From assembly GCF_003086895.1 (NCBI RefSeq), contig NZ_CP026004.1:3614674-3678673 (forward strand): a stretch of 64,000 nucleotides of DNA, given 5' to 3'. Below are positions 18,667 through 27,027 of the stretch, piece by piece. The notes beneath the pieces were generated by a model. It worked only from the letters and a program-made list of their open reading frames with translations. It did not search any database and had not been told where the DNA came from. Source of the DNA: Stenotrophomonas sp. ESTM1D_MKCIP4_1. Its GTDB lineage: Bacteria; Pseudomonadota; Gammaproteobacteria; Xanthomonadales; Xanthomonadaceae. The first letter of the stretch is position 1. Each line of letters begins with the position of its first letter. The position numbers and the translations under genes were made by a program.

Positions 18667-21180
18667 ATGCACACGATTGCGAAACCCGTGAGTGGCGATC
18701 GCCTGATTGATACCTGCTGGGGACCGGGCGCAGATGAACCGTCGGTCTTCATCCAGTCGCTCGACTACCGGGATGCGTTCAACGAGGATTTCGCTCTCAC
18801 CGCCCACGGTCTGGTGCAGGCTAGCCTTGAAGAGGTACAGGCACTGCAGGGCCGCGTTGTAGGCGTCGGCGTGACCCGCCCCGGCAACGGGCGTCGCTGG
18901 TTCTGCGGCATCGTCGATGCCATCCGGTGTACAGCACAGCACGACGCGTGGCACAACGTCACATTCCGGATCGTGTCAGCGCTGGCCCTGCTGGACCGAC
19001 GGACGGCCTGCCGCGTCTTCCAGGACATGAGCGTGCCGGATATCGTGGCATGCATTCTTGAGGAGCACCGCCAGGGTAACACCAGCATCGCCCTGGCGTT
19101 CGACCATCGGCGCTCATTGCTGGCGCAGCATGACATGCGCTCGTACTGCGTGCAGTTCAACGAATCGGACAAGCAGTTCATCGAACGCCTGCTTGCCGAA
19201 GAAGGCATCAGCTACCGGTTCGAGTTCGATCGGGTGGACGGCACGCCGCGCCACGTGCTTGTTCTGAGCGACCAGCCTCTGTTTGATCCCGACGGCGCCG
19301 TTGCCCTGCCACACCGCGCCGCCGGTACGGATGACGGCACGCCCCATCTGCAGGGGTGGCAGCTGCTGCACAGGCTGATTCCCTCGCGCCACACGCTGTC
19401 CAGCTTCGACTATGCGAGCGCACAGCGCCTGCGCGGCAGCGACGGTCTCGCGCTGTCGGCAAGTGCCTATATGACCCGGAGCGTGCAGGGTCTGGAAAGC
19501 CATCAGGCACGCACCCTCTATTACGGCAGCAACACTGCGGACATGAACCGTTACGCGCGCCTGCAGATGCAGGCGCAGGAGCTGAGGTCGAGGACGTGCC
19601 TCGGCGAGGGCGACTTCCGCGGGCTTGCCACCGCCGACAGCGTGCTGGTGGAAGGACGACCTGGTACAGCCGGGGCACCGGCGCCTGCGGGCTTCCTCAT
19701 CAGTGGCGTGCACGTGCTTGCTACCAACAACCTCCCTGATGCGATGGCCTCCCTCGCTCCGGCAGCTGGGCACCTGCCCCCGGCAGGCCAATGCCTCACC
19801 CGGTTCCGCGCGGTGCCGGGCGATATGCCGCTGGTACCCATGCACACGCGCCCCCTGTTGCGTCCCAATGCGCCCGGCGTGCAGACCGCGACGGTGGTGG
19901 GGCCGGAGGGCGAGACCGTGTACACCGATGCCTTGGGGCGCATCCGCATCCGCTTTCACTGGCAGCGTGACCAGGATGAACCGGCCAATCGCGATGGTCA
20001 GAACGCGTGGTCATCCACCTGGGTGCGCGTGGCCATGCCCAGTGCAGGTGACGGTTTTGGCCATCAGTTCCTGCCACGGGTGGGTCAGGAAGTGGTCGTC
20101 GCCTTTCTTCACGGCGACATTGATCGCCCTCTGGTCATCGCTGGCGTCTACAACGGGCGCCACGCAACGCCACGCTTTAGTGGCATGGGCAGCCTGCCGG
20201 CCAACCGCGCCGTGTCGGGCATCCGCAGCCACGAGCACGGTGGTGACGGATTCAATGAACTCTCGATGGACGACACCGGGCAGGCACTGGGCACGACGCT
20301 GCGATCCAGCCCCTTCGAAAGTGCACTGCACCTGGGCCATGTAGCAACACCGCGCAGCGATGGCAACGCGCAGGCACGCGGCCAGGGTGCGGAGCTGCGC
20401 ACCGATGCGGCATTGGCGCTGCGCTCGGCCAAAGGCCTGCTGGTAAGCAGCCATGCGCAGAGCGGTGGAACCGGCCCGCAGATGGCGCTGCCGGAGCTGC
20501 TGGACGTCCTTGGCACCTGCCGCCAGCTGTTCGGCACCCTGGCCGAGATGGCCACGCGCCTGCAGGCCGGCACACCGGACGCCGATGCCCAGACAGCGTT
20601 GGACACCGCACTGCAGGGCTGGTCGGGGGATACCGTCGCAGCCAACGAGCCGGTCATTGCGCTGGCGGCATCTGCCGGCCTGGTCAGTGCCTCGCCTGCC
20701 AGCCAGCTGCATGTCAGCGGCCAGCACCACGATGTGGTGGCGCAGGGGCGGGTGCAGCACACCAGCGGTGAACGCATGCAGCTGCTGGCCGGCAAAGGCC
20801 TGTCGATGTTCGTGGCCGAGGGCGGCGTGCAGGCCGTCGCCAACCAGGGCGACCTGCAGCTGCAGGCCCGTGACGGGCTGCTGGACGGTCATGCGCTCGC
20901 CGGCATGCAGCTGAGCACGGAGAAGGGGGAGATCGTGCTGTCCTCACCCAGCATCCGCCTGGTGGCCGCCGATGGCAGCTTCATCCGCATCGGTGATGGG
21001 GTAACGGTCGGCAGCAAAGGGGCGCTGGCGTTCCACGGTGCCGAGCACCGCTGGGAAGGCCCGGCAAGCGACCACTGGAGCCGCACGTTGCCGACCGAAC
21101 TCCCGCCGATCTGCCTGCCCTGCCTGGCCAGAGCTGCGGCCGCAGGTAGCGCCCGCGTGCAGCTGGCGGGCGCGGCATGA
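18667..21180 (+). CDS. vgrG: type VI secretion spike protein VgrG (Rhs/VgrG family)
   Basis: The trimeric spike that tips the T6SS tube and carries cargo out of the cell. 837 residues: a gp27-like N-terminal part (about 1-370, with SYCVQFNESDKQFIERLLAE and GISYRFEF), a gp5 OB-fold region (about 400-520, TATVVGPEGETVYTDALGRI, RVGQEVVVAFLHGDIDRPL) and a DUF2345 C-terminal extension (about 580-800). The ATG at 18667 has GGGAGG 9 bases upstream. No extra effector domain follows DUF2345. The stop overlaps the DUF4123 start (ATGA). It heads the cargo island; no tube, sheath or membrane-complex genes are in the window, so it depends on a T6SS apparatus elsewhere. Confidence 0.95.
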   Translation: MHTIAKPVSGDRLIDTCWGPGADEPSVFIQSLDYRDAFNEDFALTAHGLVQASLEEVQALQGRVVGVGVTRPGNGRRWFCGIVDAIRCTAQHDAWHNVTFRIVSALALLDRRTACRVFQDMSVPDIVACILEEHRQGNTSIALAFDHRRSLLAQHDMRSYCVQFNESDKQFIERLLAEEGISYRFEFDRVDGTPRHVLVLSDQPLFDPDGAVALPHRAAGTDDGTPHLQGWQLLHRLIPSRHTLSSFDYASAQRLRGSDGLALSASAYMTRSVQGLESHQARTLYYGSNTADMNRYARLQMQAQELRSRTCLGEGDFRGLATADSVLVEGRPGTAGAPAPAGFLISGVHVLATNNLPDAMASLAPAAGHLPPAGQCLTRFRAVPGDMPLVPMHTRPLLRPNAPGVQTATVVGPEGETVYTDALGRIRIRFHWQRDQDEPANRDGQNAWSSTWVRVAMPSAGDGFGHQFLPRVGQEVVVAFLHGDIDRPLVIAGVYNGRHATPRFSGMGSLPANRAVSGIRSHEHGGDGFNELSMDDTGQALGTTLRSSPFESALHLGHVATPRSDGNAQARGQGAELRTDAALALRSAKGLLVSSHAQSGGTGPQMALPELLDVLGTCRQLFGTLAEMATRLQAGTPDADAQTALDTALQGWSGDTVAANEPVIALAASAGLVSASPASQLHVSGQHHDVVAQGRVQHTSGERMQLLAGKGLSMFVAEGGVQAVANQGDLQLQARDGLLDGHALAGMQLSTEKGEIVLSSPSIRLVAADGSFIRIGDGVTVGSKGALAFHGAEHRWEGPASDHWSRTLPTELPPICLPCLARAAAAGSARVQLAGAA

Positions 21181-22010
21181 ATCCACTGCCCCCACTGTGG
21201 CGTGACTGCAGAACGCAGCCCGGTATCGAGCCGCTGGTGCTGGTGGACGGCGCGATGCAGCGCGACGTCGGCGCACGCCTGGCAAGCTGCGCAGGCGACG
21301 CGGTCTCGCTGTTTTCGGATCTGCCCGGGGCGGCACAGGCGCTCGGCCCTTGGCTGATGTCCCCTGCCCACGCCGTGTCGTTGGGGCTGGACGGCAGCGG
21401 CCCTGGAATGAACTGGCTGGCCAGCCGTTGCACCTTCGGAGAGACGCTCGTGCACCTGCGCCATTGGCTGCGCGACGGCGACCCAGCCGGCATGCAGTAC
21501 ACCCGGCTGGCAGATGGGCGGGTGCTGCGTGCGGCGATCCAAGTGTGGCATCCCGAGCAGCTTGTCGCTTTCAGCACGCCGTGGGCCGGGTGGTGGCTGG
21601 CAGACCGCGACGGACGGGCGATGCCACTGGCGATTCCCCCGCTGCATGCCATGGCTGGGATGGAGCACGCGTCTCCTGGCTGGGACGCGGACCAGACGGC
21701 GGCGCTCGCTGAACTGGGATTGGCTGATGCACTGCTGCAATCACTGAAACCCACGCTTCGCTCCATGCCGTCAGCTACACCCCGGGAAGCGCGCCACGCT
21801 CTGGCGACAACACTGATTGCCGCAGCACGGCAGCACGGCTATGTGGAACCAAGTGATCTGGCCAGCTGGATTGCCTGGGGTGTGCTTCGCAGTGAGGACG
21901 CGGATGCGCTTAGCGCGCATCCGGTGCATGCACAAGCGCTGCGAGGCGCGGATCTGTGGATGGCACTGGGGAATGCGGAGGTCGTTCGACCTTCATCCGA
22001 TTCAATCTGA
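21177..22010 (+). CDS. DUF4123 T6SS effector chaperone/adaptor
   Basis: 277 residues. The first half (about 15-150) matches DUF4123 (LVLVDGAMQRDVGARLASCA, GPWLMSP, NWLASRCTFGETLVHLRHWL, RLADGRVLRAAIQVWHPEQL), the family of cytoplasmic adaptors (Tap/TEC) that load effectors onto VgrG. The C-terminal part (about 160-277) is helical and typical of such adaptors. Its start overlaps the vgrG stop by 4 bases, giving tight coupling. In related systems the adaptor is specific for the effector encoded next to it, here the DUF2235 lipase. Confidence 0.88.
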   Translation: MNPLPPLWRDCRTQPGIEPLVLVDGAMQRDVGARLASCAGDAVSLFSDLPGAAQALGPWLMSPAHAVSLGLDGSGPGMNWLASRCTFGETLVHLRHWLRDGDPAGMQYTRLADGRVLRAAIQVWHPEQLVAFSTPWAGWWLADRDGRAMPLAIPPLHAMAGMEHASPGWDADQTAALAELGLADALLQSLKPTLRSMPSATPREARHALATTLIAAARQHGYVEPSDLASWIAWGVLRSEDADALSAHPVHAQALRGADLWMALGNAEVVRPSSDSI

Positions 22011-22026
22011 CAACGGAGAACACAGC

Positions 22027-22746
22027 TTGAACAACACAGATCGGAGCACCGCATCCCCGGACGCACGGAAGACGGACGATGGCGACGGGAGCGTGCGGGA
22101 GGAATCCACCATGGTCGGCTGGATCCTGCTGGACACGCTGGTCACGCTGGCACTGGTCACTTCGGCGGTCTCGCTGCTGCCCGCCTTCCGGCCGCCTGCG
22201 ACTGGCAGCGTGGCCTACGCACGCGAGGAAAGTCCCGTTGGCTTTGCGCTGGTACTGGCCGTCCCCCTGTTCCTCGTCGTCAATGGCATGCGCCGCGGTT
22301 TTCTAAGACATGCCATCGGAATGCGGCATGCCCGCGCGCTCGATCAGATGGCATTCGGCTCCATTGCCGCAGTGCTGGTGATGGCCATCGGCTACGCGCA
22401 GTACGGCGAACACCCCCCAACGATGCTGATGCCGCTGTACCTCGCCGCCGTCATGGTGCCTGCGGCTCTGCTGATCTTCGGCCTGCACCACCAGGCCAAG
22501 CGAGAGGAAGCGGAGTGGGCACGGGAACTGGAACACGTGGAAAAGATCTCGGCGGCTGAACTCGCCGATGAAGCCCGGTCTGCGGGCAAGGCGTGGATCA
22601 GCGTTGCGCTGCTGACTGCCGCAGCTGCCGCTGCCTTTGGCGTGTCAATGCTTGTTCCAGGCCACGCTGGTGCAGACGCGGGGCAAGAGGATGCGCAGCT
22701 CCACTACCCGATTCATGCGGTGACCGGAGCCGTTGAGGAGGAGTGA
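22027..22746 (+). CDS. unrecognised inner-membrane protein of the T6SS island
   Basis: 239 residues. A TTG at 22027 is the likely start: GGAG lies 9 bases upstream and it follows the DUF4123 gene by 16 bases. An in-frame ATG at 22111 is the alternative. Four hydrophobic segments are visible (around MVGWILLDTLVTLALVTSAV, GFALVLAVPLFLVVNG, FGSIAAVLVMAIGYA and LYLAAVMVPAALLIFGL), with a fifth near the C terminus (SVALLTAAAAAAFGVSM) after a charged EAEWARELEHVEKI stretch. The stop overlaps the start of the first DUF3304 gene (TGATG). I do not recognise a family. Its position suggests a membrane partner of the effector or immunity proteins. Confidence 0.65.
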   Translation: MNNTDRSTASPDARKTDDGDGSVREESTMVGWILLDTLVTLALVTSAVSLLPAFRPPATGSVAYAREESPVGFALVLAVPLFLVVNGMRRGFLRHAIGMRHARALDQMAFGSIAAVLVMAIGYAQYGEHPPTMLMPLYLAAVMVPAALLIFGLHHQAKREEAEWARELEHVEKISAAELADEARSAGKAWISVALLTAAAAAAFGVSMLVPGHAGADAGQEDAQLHYPIHAVTGAVEEE

Positions 22747-23324
22747 TGCACGACCGTTCTCGTTCGCTGGGACGTTCGCTTCTGCTGAAACTGGGTTCGC
22801 TGCACCCGGTCGCGAAAGCTGCACTGCTCATCGCGTACGTCGCCTTGTCTGCCGTGCTGCTGGTGATCTGGAAGACCCGGGAAGTATCGCAACCCGTGCC
22901 GACCTGGATAGGCAGCAATCTGACATCGATGGATTACGAGCCGACCGATACGTTTGTCCGGCCGGTCTATGTGAACGGGAAGGGAGGTGACATGGCCGGC
23001 GATGGCGCGAGCACCATGCTGGGCGTCCTCAGCCTACCGGCCCACTGGTATCCCGGACTGACGGCTCGCGTGAAATGGCGCCGCTGCAGGCGAAACCTGG
23101 ACTACGTGCCAGGAGAGCCAAAGGACAAGGGCTGCCGCTGGGTGGAAAAGGACGTACCGGTCCAACCCTACACCTACGTAGCGGAGACCTGGGTGCACAT
23201 CTTTGAGAACGACGAGGTACTGGTCATTCCAAGCGCGCTCTTCCCGAGCGACGAAAATTATCCTGGCGCGCCCTATCCCTACAAGAATTTCTTTGACAAA
23301 CGAGGGATTGGAGAAGATGAGTAA
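22746..23324 (+). CDS. DUF3304 protein, copy 1 (membrane-anchored)
   Basis: 192 residues. One hydrophobic helix (about 22-42, ALLIAYVALSAVLLVIW) with no lipobox cysteine suggests a signal anchor, with the rest in the periplasm. The DUF3304-like body has IGSNLTSMDYEPTDTFVRPV, YVNGKGGD, LSLPAHWYPGL, VKWRRC and VEKDVPVQPYTYVAETWVHI. It ends KRGIGEDE. ATG at 22746 overlaps the preceding TGA and has GAGGAGGA upstream. This is the most diverged of the four copies. By position between vgrG and a lipase effector it is a probable immunity protein; the biochemical function of DUF3304 is not known to me. Confidence 0.8.
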   Translation: MHDRSRSLGRSLLLKLGSLHPVAKAALLIAYVALSAVLLVIWKTREVSQPVPTWIGSNLTSMDYEPTDTFVRPVYVNGKGGDMAGDGASTMLGVLSLPAHWYPGLTARVKWRRCRRNLDYVPGEPKDKGCRWVEKDVPVQPYTYVAETWVHIFENDEVLVIPSALFPSDENYPGAPYPYKNFFDKRGIGEDE

Positions 23325-23898
23325 GCCGGAGATCGTCAAGCCTCTCCAAGGCTCAAGACCTTATCAACTCTCGACACGCACCCGAACTTTGCGGGTGGCG
23401 AGCTGGATCCTGCTGCTGATTGTGACCGTAGCACTCTGCGCGTGCGCGCGTGCAGAAAAGGCATACGAGCCACCAAAGTACATCGGCAGCAATTTGACGT
23501 CGATGGACTACGAGCCGAGTGACACCTACGTTCGGCCGGTCTATGTGAATGGAAAGGGAGGCGACAGCGCGGGCACAGGTGGTAGCACCATGCTGGGCGT
23601 CCTCAGCCTGCCGACCCGCTGGTATCCCGGACTGACGGTTCGCGTGAAGTGGCGCCGTTGCAGGCGAAACATTGACTACGTGCCGGGAGAGCCAAAGGAC
23701 AAGGGCTGCCGCTGGGTGGAGAAGGACGTACCGGTCCAGCCCTATACCTATGTTGCAGAGACTTGGCTCCACATCTTTGAGAACGATGAAGTGCTGGTCA
23801 TTCCCAGTGCGCTTTTCCCGAGCGATCAGAACTATCCGGGCGCGTCCTTTCCCTACAAGAACTTCAATGAGAAGAGAGGCATTGGCGAAAATGAATAA
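23317..23898 (+). CDS. DUF3304 lipoprotein, copy 2
   Basis: 193 residues. A hydrophobic segment ends in the lipobox LCAC (WILLLIVTVALCAC), so the mature protein should be a periplasm-facing lipoprotein. The body is nearly identical to copy 3 over its last 58 residues. Its ATG overlaps the stop of copy 1 by 8 bases (ATGAGTAA), giving translational coupling. Likely role as in copy 1: periplasmic protection against the DUF2235 lipase (inference). The lipoprotein topology matches known Tli-type lipase immunity proteins. Confidence 0.8.
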   Translation: MSKPEIVKPLQGSRPYQLSTRTRTLRVASWILLLIVTVALCACARAEKAYEPPKYIGSNLTSMDYEPSDTYVRPVYVNGKGGDSAGTGGSTMLGVLSLPTRWYPGLTVRVKWRRCRRNIDYVPGEPKDKGCRWVEKDVPVQPYTYVAETWLHIFENDEVLVIPSALFPSDQNYPGASFPYKNFNEKRGIGENE

Positions 23899-24472
23899 GC
23901 AGAAAATCGCCAAGCTTCTCCAGTGTTCCCGTTCCTGCCAGTTCGCGACACGCACCCGACCACGGCGAATGCCAACCCGAATCATACCGCTGATTTTTAC
24001 CGCAGCGCTCTGTGCATGCGCGCGCGCAGACAAGGCCCCCGAGCCGCCGACGTACATCGGCAGCAACCTGACCTCCATGGACTACGAGCCGACTGACACC
24101 TTCGTTCGGCCGGTCTATGTGAACGGAAAGGGAGGCGACAGCGCGGGCACAGGTGGCAGCACCATGCTGGGCGTCCTCAGCCTGCCGACCCGCGGGCATC
24201 CCGGACTGATGGCTCACGTCAAGTGGCGGCGTTGCGAGGCAGGTACTGAGTACGTTCCGGGTGAACCGGAAGACGAAGGCTGCCGCTGGGTGGAGAAGGA
24301 CGTACCGGTCCAGCCCTATACCTATGTTGCAGAGACTTGGCTCCACATCTTTGAGAACGATGAAGTGCTGGTCATTCCCAGTGCGCTTTTCCCGAGCGAT
24401 CAGGACTATCCGGGCGCGTCCTTTCCCTACAAGAACTTCAATGAGAAGAGAGGCATTGGCGAAAATGAATAA
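23891..24472 (+). CDS. DUF3304 lipoprotein, copy 3
   Basis: 193 residues with lipobox LCAC after PTRIIPLIFTAA. It looks like a mosaic: its 5' part (first 40 codons) is nearly identical in DNA to copy 4 and its 3' part nearly identical to copy 2. A short middle stretch is unique (TRGHPGLMAHVKWRRCEAG, TEYVPGEPEDEG), with loss of the WYPGL tryptophan seen in the other copies. The ATG overlaps the previous stop by 8 bases (ATGAATAA). The divergent middle could change partner specificity. Confidence 0.8.
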   Translation: MNKQKIAKLLQCSRSCQFATRTRPRRMPTRIIPLIFTAALCACARADKAPEPPTYIGSNLTSMDYEPTDTFVRPVYVNGKGGDSAGTGGSTMLGVLSLPTRGHPGLMAHVKWRRCEAGTEYVPGEPEDEGCRWVEKDVPVQPYTYVAETWLHIFENDEVLVIPSALFPSDQDYPGASFPYKNFNEKRGIGENE

Positions 24473-25046
24473 GCAGAAAATCGCCAAGCTTCTCCAGTGT
24501 TCCCGTTGCTGCCAGTTGGCGACACGCACCCGACCACGGCGAATGCCAACCCGAATCATACCGCTGATTTTTACCGCAGCGCTCTGTGCATGCGCGCGTG
24601 CAGACAAGGCTTACGAGCAGCCGAAGTACATCGGCAGCAATTTGACGTCGATGGATTACGAGCCGACTGACACCTTCGTTCGGCCGGTCTATGTGAACGG
24701 AAAGGGAGGCGGGCGAGCAAGCACTGGGGCGAGCACCACGCTGGGCGCGATCAGCCTGCCTACCCGTTGGTATCCCGGACTGTCGGTTCGTGTGAAGTGG
24801 CGGCGTTGCAAGCGAAACCTGGACTATGTACAAGGCGAACCAGAAGACAAAGGCTGTCGTTGGGTAGAGAAAGATGTAGCGGTCCAGCCCTACACCTATG
24901 TCGCCGAAACCTGGCTGCACATCTTTGAAAATGATGAGGTTCTGGTTGTTCCTAGCGCACTTTCACCGCGCCACCCTGACTATCCCGGCGCGCGCTACCC
25001 CTATAAGAACTTCAATGAAAAAAGAGGCATTGGCGAACATGAGTAA
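24465..25046 (+). CDS. DUF3304 lipoprotein, copy 4
   Basis: 193 residues with lipobox LCAC. Its distinctive middle is VNGKGGGRASTGASTTLGAI where copies 2 and 3 read GGDSAGTGGSTMLG; the C-terminal part is also slightly diverged (LVVPSALSPRHPDYPGARYP). It is the copy directly upstream of the lipase, whose ATG overlaps its stop by 8 bases (ATGAGTAA). Adjacent effector and immunity genes normally pair, so this copy is the best candidate for the cognate immunity protein, with copies 1-3 perhaps covering variant effectors (inference). Confidence 0.8.
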   Translation: MNKQKIAKLLQCSRCCQLATRTRPRRMPTRIIPLIFTAALCACARADKAYEQPKYIGSNLTSMDYEPTDTFVRPVYVNGKGGGRASTGASTTLGAISLPTRWYPGLSVRVKWRRCKRNLDYVQGEPEDKGCRWVEKDVAVQPYTYVAETWLHIFENDEVLVVPSALSPRHPDYPGARYPYKNFNEKRGIGEHE

Positions 25047-27027
25047 GCGGGAGATCGAATTTGCATGGCTTCCCGGCGACGCACCGGCGACGCTGCACCT
25101 CAATCCAGTATCAGCGCAGATCAGTTCCGGCTCGGCACCTTGCCTAATCACAATGCAGGTCTCCATCTTCTTTGACGGCACGCGCAACCACGCAGATGAA
25201 GACAGGCCAAGTGGTTCACACAGCAACGTCGCACGGCTCTTCGATGTCTGTCTTGAAAAATCCGAAACTGGTCAAAGCAGGCTCTACATCCCCGGCGTCG
25301 GCACGCCGTTTCCGTCCATCGGCGAGCACGAACCGCACCCTCTTGGCGCGCGTGATGGCTTCTACGGCGACCGCCGCCTGCGCTATGCCTACCTGTACGT
25401 CGCCAATCGAATCGCCAGGCTCAGTGGCTACCCGCCCATTGTCGAAGAGAACGAGCAGGCGCTCATCCGCGCCATCGAAGACGAGGAGCAGGTAAAGGTC
25501 TGGACCACTACACTGGCTGGCATTCTCGCCCACCCCAAGCCCGCCGCACCCAACATTGCCGGAATCACCCTGGACTTGTTTGGCTTCTCACGTGGCGCCA
25601 CTGCTGCCCGCGCGTTCCTCAATCAACTCATCGAATGGACCGGCGGAAAACAGGCCGCCATCTGTGGCATTCCTCTGCGGGTGCGTTTCATGGGGCTGTT
25701 CGACACGGTGGCATCGGTGCATGTAGCCGACTCGGTGCCCATACTGCCCGGCGATGGTCACTTGAAGTGGGCTGAGCCCCTTCACATGAAAATTCCAGGC
25801 TTTGTCGAGCAGTGCGTGCACATGATTGCTGCCCACGAGGCGCGAAATTCGTTCCCGCTTACCACCATCGGCGCAGGGCAGGGTGATGCACCTCAGCGCC
25901 TGGAGATCATCTACCCCGGCATGCACTCTGACGTGGGTGGTGGCTACGGCCCCATTACCCAGGGCAAAGGCACGAACCGGTCCGGCGCCATTCGTCAGCA
26001 GCAGCAGGACATGCTGTCGCAGATTCCGCTCAACGACATGTATCGCCGGGCACATGCAGCAGGTGTGCCCTTGGTTGACCTCGAAAACCTGAAGGAACAG
26101 GGGCTCGCAGATGACTTCGCCATCTCCCCCGAGCTTCAAAGTGCGTTTGATGCACATCAAAGCCGCCTCGGCAGCTTCAAGGGCGGTGCACCTTTGATGC
26201 GGCAATTGCACCATCACTATCTCGACTACATCGGCTGGCGCCGCAGCGTACTGCGCAGGAACGACTACATCGCCCAGCCCTTCGTCCGGCAGTGCAAACC
26301 TGCCTTGATGCAGGATTACATCAATCTCGACCAGTCCAACGTCGAGCTGCACCAGGATGTTGAGGCCTGCGAGGGCCTGGGTGGCACGCTCCGCAGCATG
26401 GTGAGTCGCTGGTCCGGGGTCTACGGCTACGTCACCGGCTTTCCACCCATGCGGGACATGTACCAGCGTTATTGGAGTACCTCGCCCGATCCTTCCCCCG
26501 CTGTCCGCAGACTGCTGGAAGACCACGTCCATGATTCCCGCGCGGCATTCGTTCTGACCGACCCCCAGTGCCAGCGCGACTACGACAACATGCACAAGGA
26601 ACTGGAGGAGAAAGATCGACGCTATAGAGAGGCGCGGCGCCGTTATGACGAGGTCACGCTGCCGGGGTATCAGCGACGGCTGGAACAGCGTCCGGCCTCT
26701 GGTGAAGACAGGCCACCGCCACCGATCGACCCGTTGAACGTCGAGGACCGGCGGGCATTGAAGATCTTCCGTGATGGCGGCCAACCGATCTTCACGGATG
26801 CCAGGCCGGCATCACTCATGGATGGCAAGCTCGACGCCCTGGATGCAATTGCCACATCCACCCGCCGCGAGCCTCGTTGGAGCTACCTGCGTCGTCGCCA
26901 GGTGTTTCGCATCACTTCCGGTACAACGACGGCGGTAACGCCTTCTGGACCACTGGCACAGCCGTCCCCGACAACCAAGCCAGTGGGCATGAGCCAACGC
27001 CTCACCTATGCGGATGGCTTGTCATGA
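25039..27027 (+). CDS. DUF2235 alpha/beta-hydrolase, probable Tle-type T6SS phospholipase effector
   Basis: 662 residues, no signal peptide. The DUF2235 hydrolase part (about 38-330) has IFFDGTRN (43-50), the nucleophile elbow GFSRG (182-186, Ser184), FDTV (Asp222) and MHSDVGGGYG (His296), a plausible catalytic triad. This matches the Tle1 class of T6SS effectors that hydrolyse phospholipids in the target cell's membrane. The C-terminal third has a charged coiled segment (KELEEKDRRYREARRRYDEV) and no known domain. The ATG at 25039 overlaps the last DUF3304 stop; the longer open frame upstream is a shadow of that gene. The stop overlaps the next start (ATGA). Delivery is probably by the VgrG and DUF4123 pair upstream. 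Confidence 0.88.
   Translation: MSKREIEFAWLPGDAPATLHLNPVSAQISSGSAPCLITMQVSIFFDGTRNHADEDRPSGSHSNVARLFDVCLEKSETGQSRLYIPGVGTPFPSIGEHEPHPLGARDGFYGDRRLRYAYLYVANRIARLSGYPPIVEENEQALIRAIEDEEQVKVWTTTLAGILAHPKPAAPNIAGITLDLFGFSRGATAARAFLNQLIEWTGGKQAAICGIPLRVRFMGLFDTVASVHVADSVPILPGDGHLKWAEPLHMKIPGFVEQCVHMIAAHEARNSFPLTTIGAGQGDAPQRLEIIYPGMHSDVGGGYGPITQGKGTNRSGAIRQQQQDMLSQIPLNDMYRRAHAAGVPLVDLENLKEQGLADDFAISPELQSAFDAHQSRLGSFKGGAPLMRQLHHHYLDYIGWRRSVLRRNDYIAQPFVRQCKPALMQDYINLDQSNVELHQDVEACEGLGGTLRSMVSRWSGVYGYVTGFPPMRDMYQRYWSTSPDPSPAVRRLLEDHVHDSRAAFVLTDPQCQRDYDNMHKELEEKDRRYREARRRYDEVTLPGYQRRLEQRPASGEDRPPPPIDPLNVEDRRALKIFRDGGQPIFTDARPASLMDGKLDALDAIATSTRREPRWSYLRRRQVFRITSGTTTAVTPSGPLAQPSPTTKPVGMSQRLTYADGLS

Larger units (their letters stand above)
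22746..25046 (+). repeat. four-unit tandem gene repeat (period 571-574 bases)
   Basis: Start codons at 22746, 23317, 23891 and 24465, and the following lipase start at 25039, are spaced 571, 574, 574 and 574 bases. Units 2-3 share almost identical 3' ends (23725-23898 and 24299-24472). Units 3-4 share almost identical 5' ends (23891-24010 and 24465-24584). This shows recent duplication or gene conversion. Confidence 0.9.
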
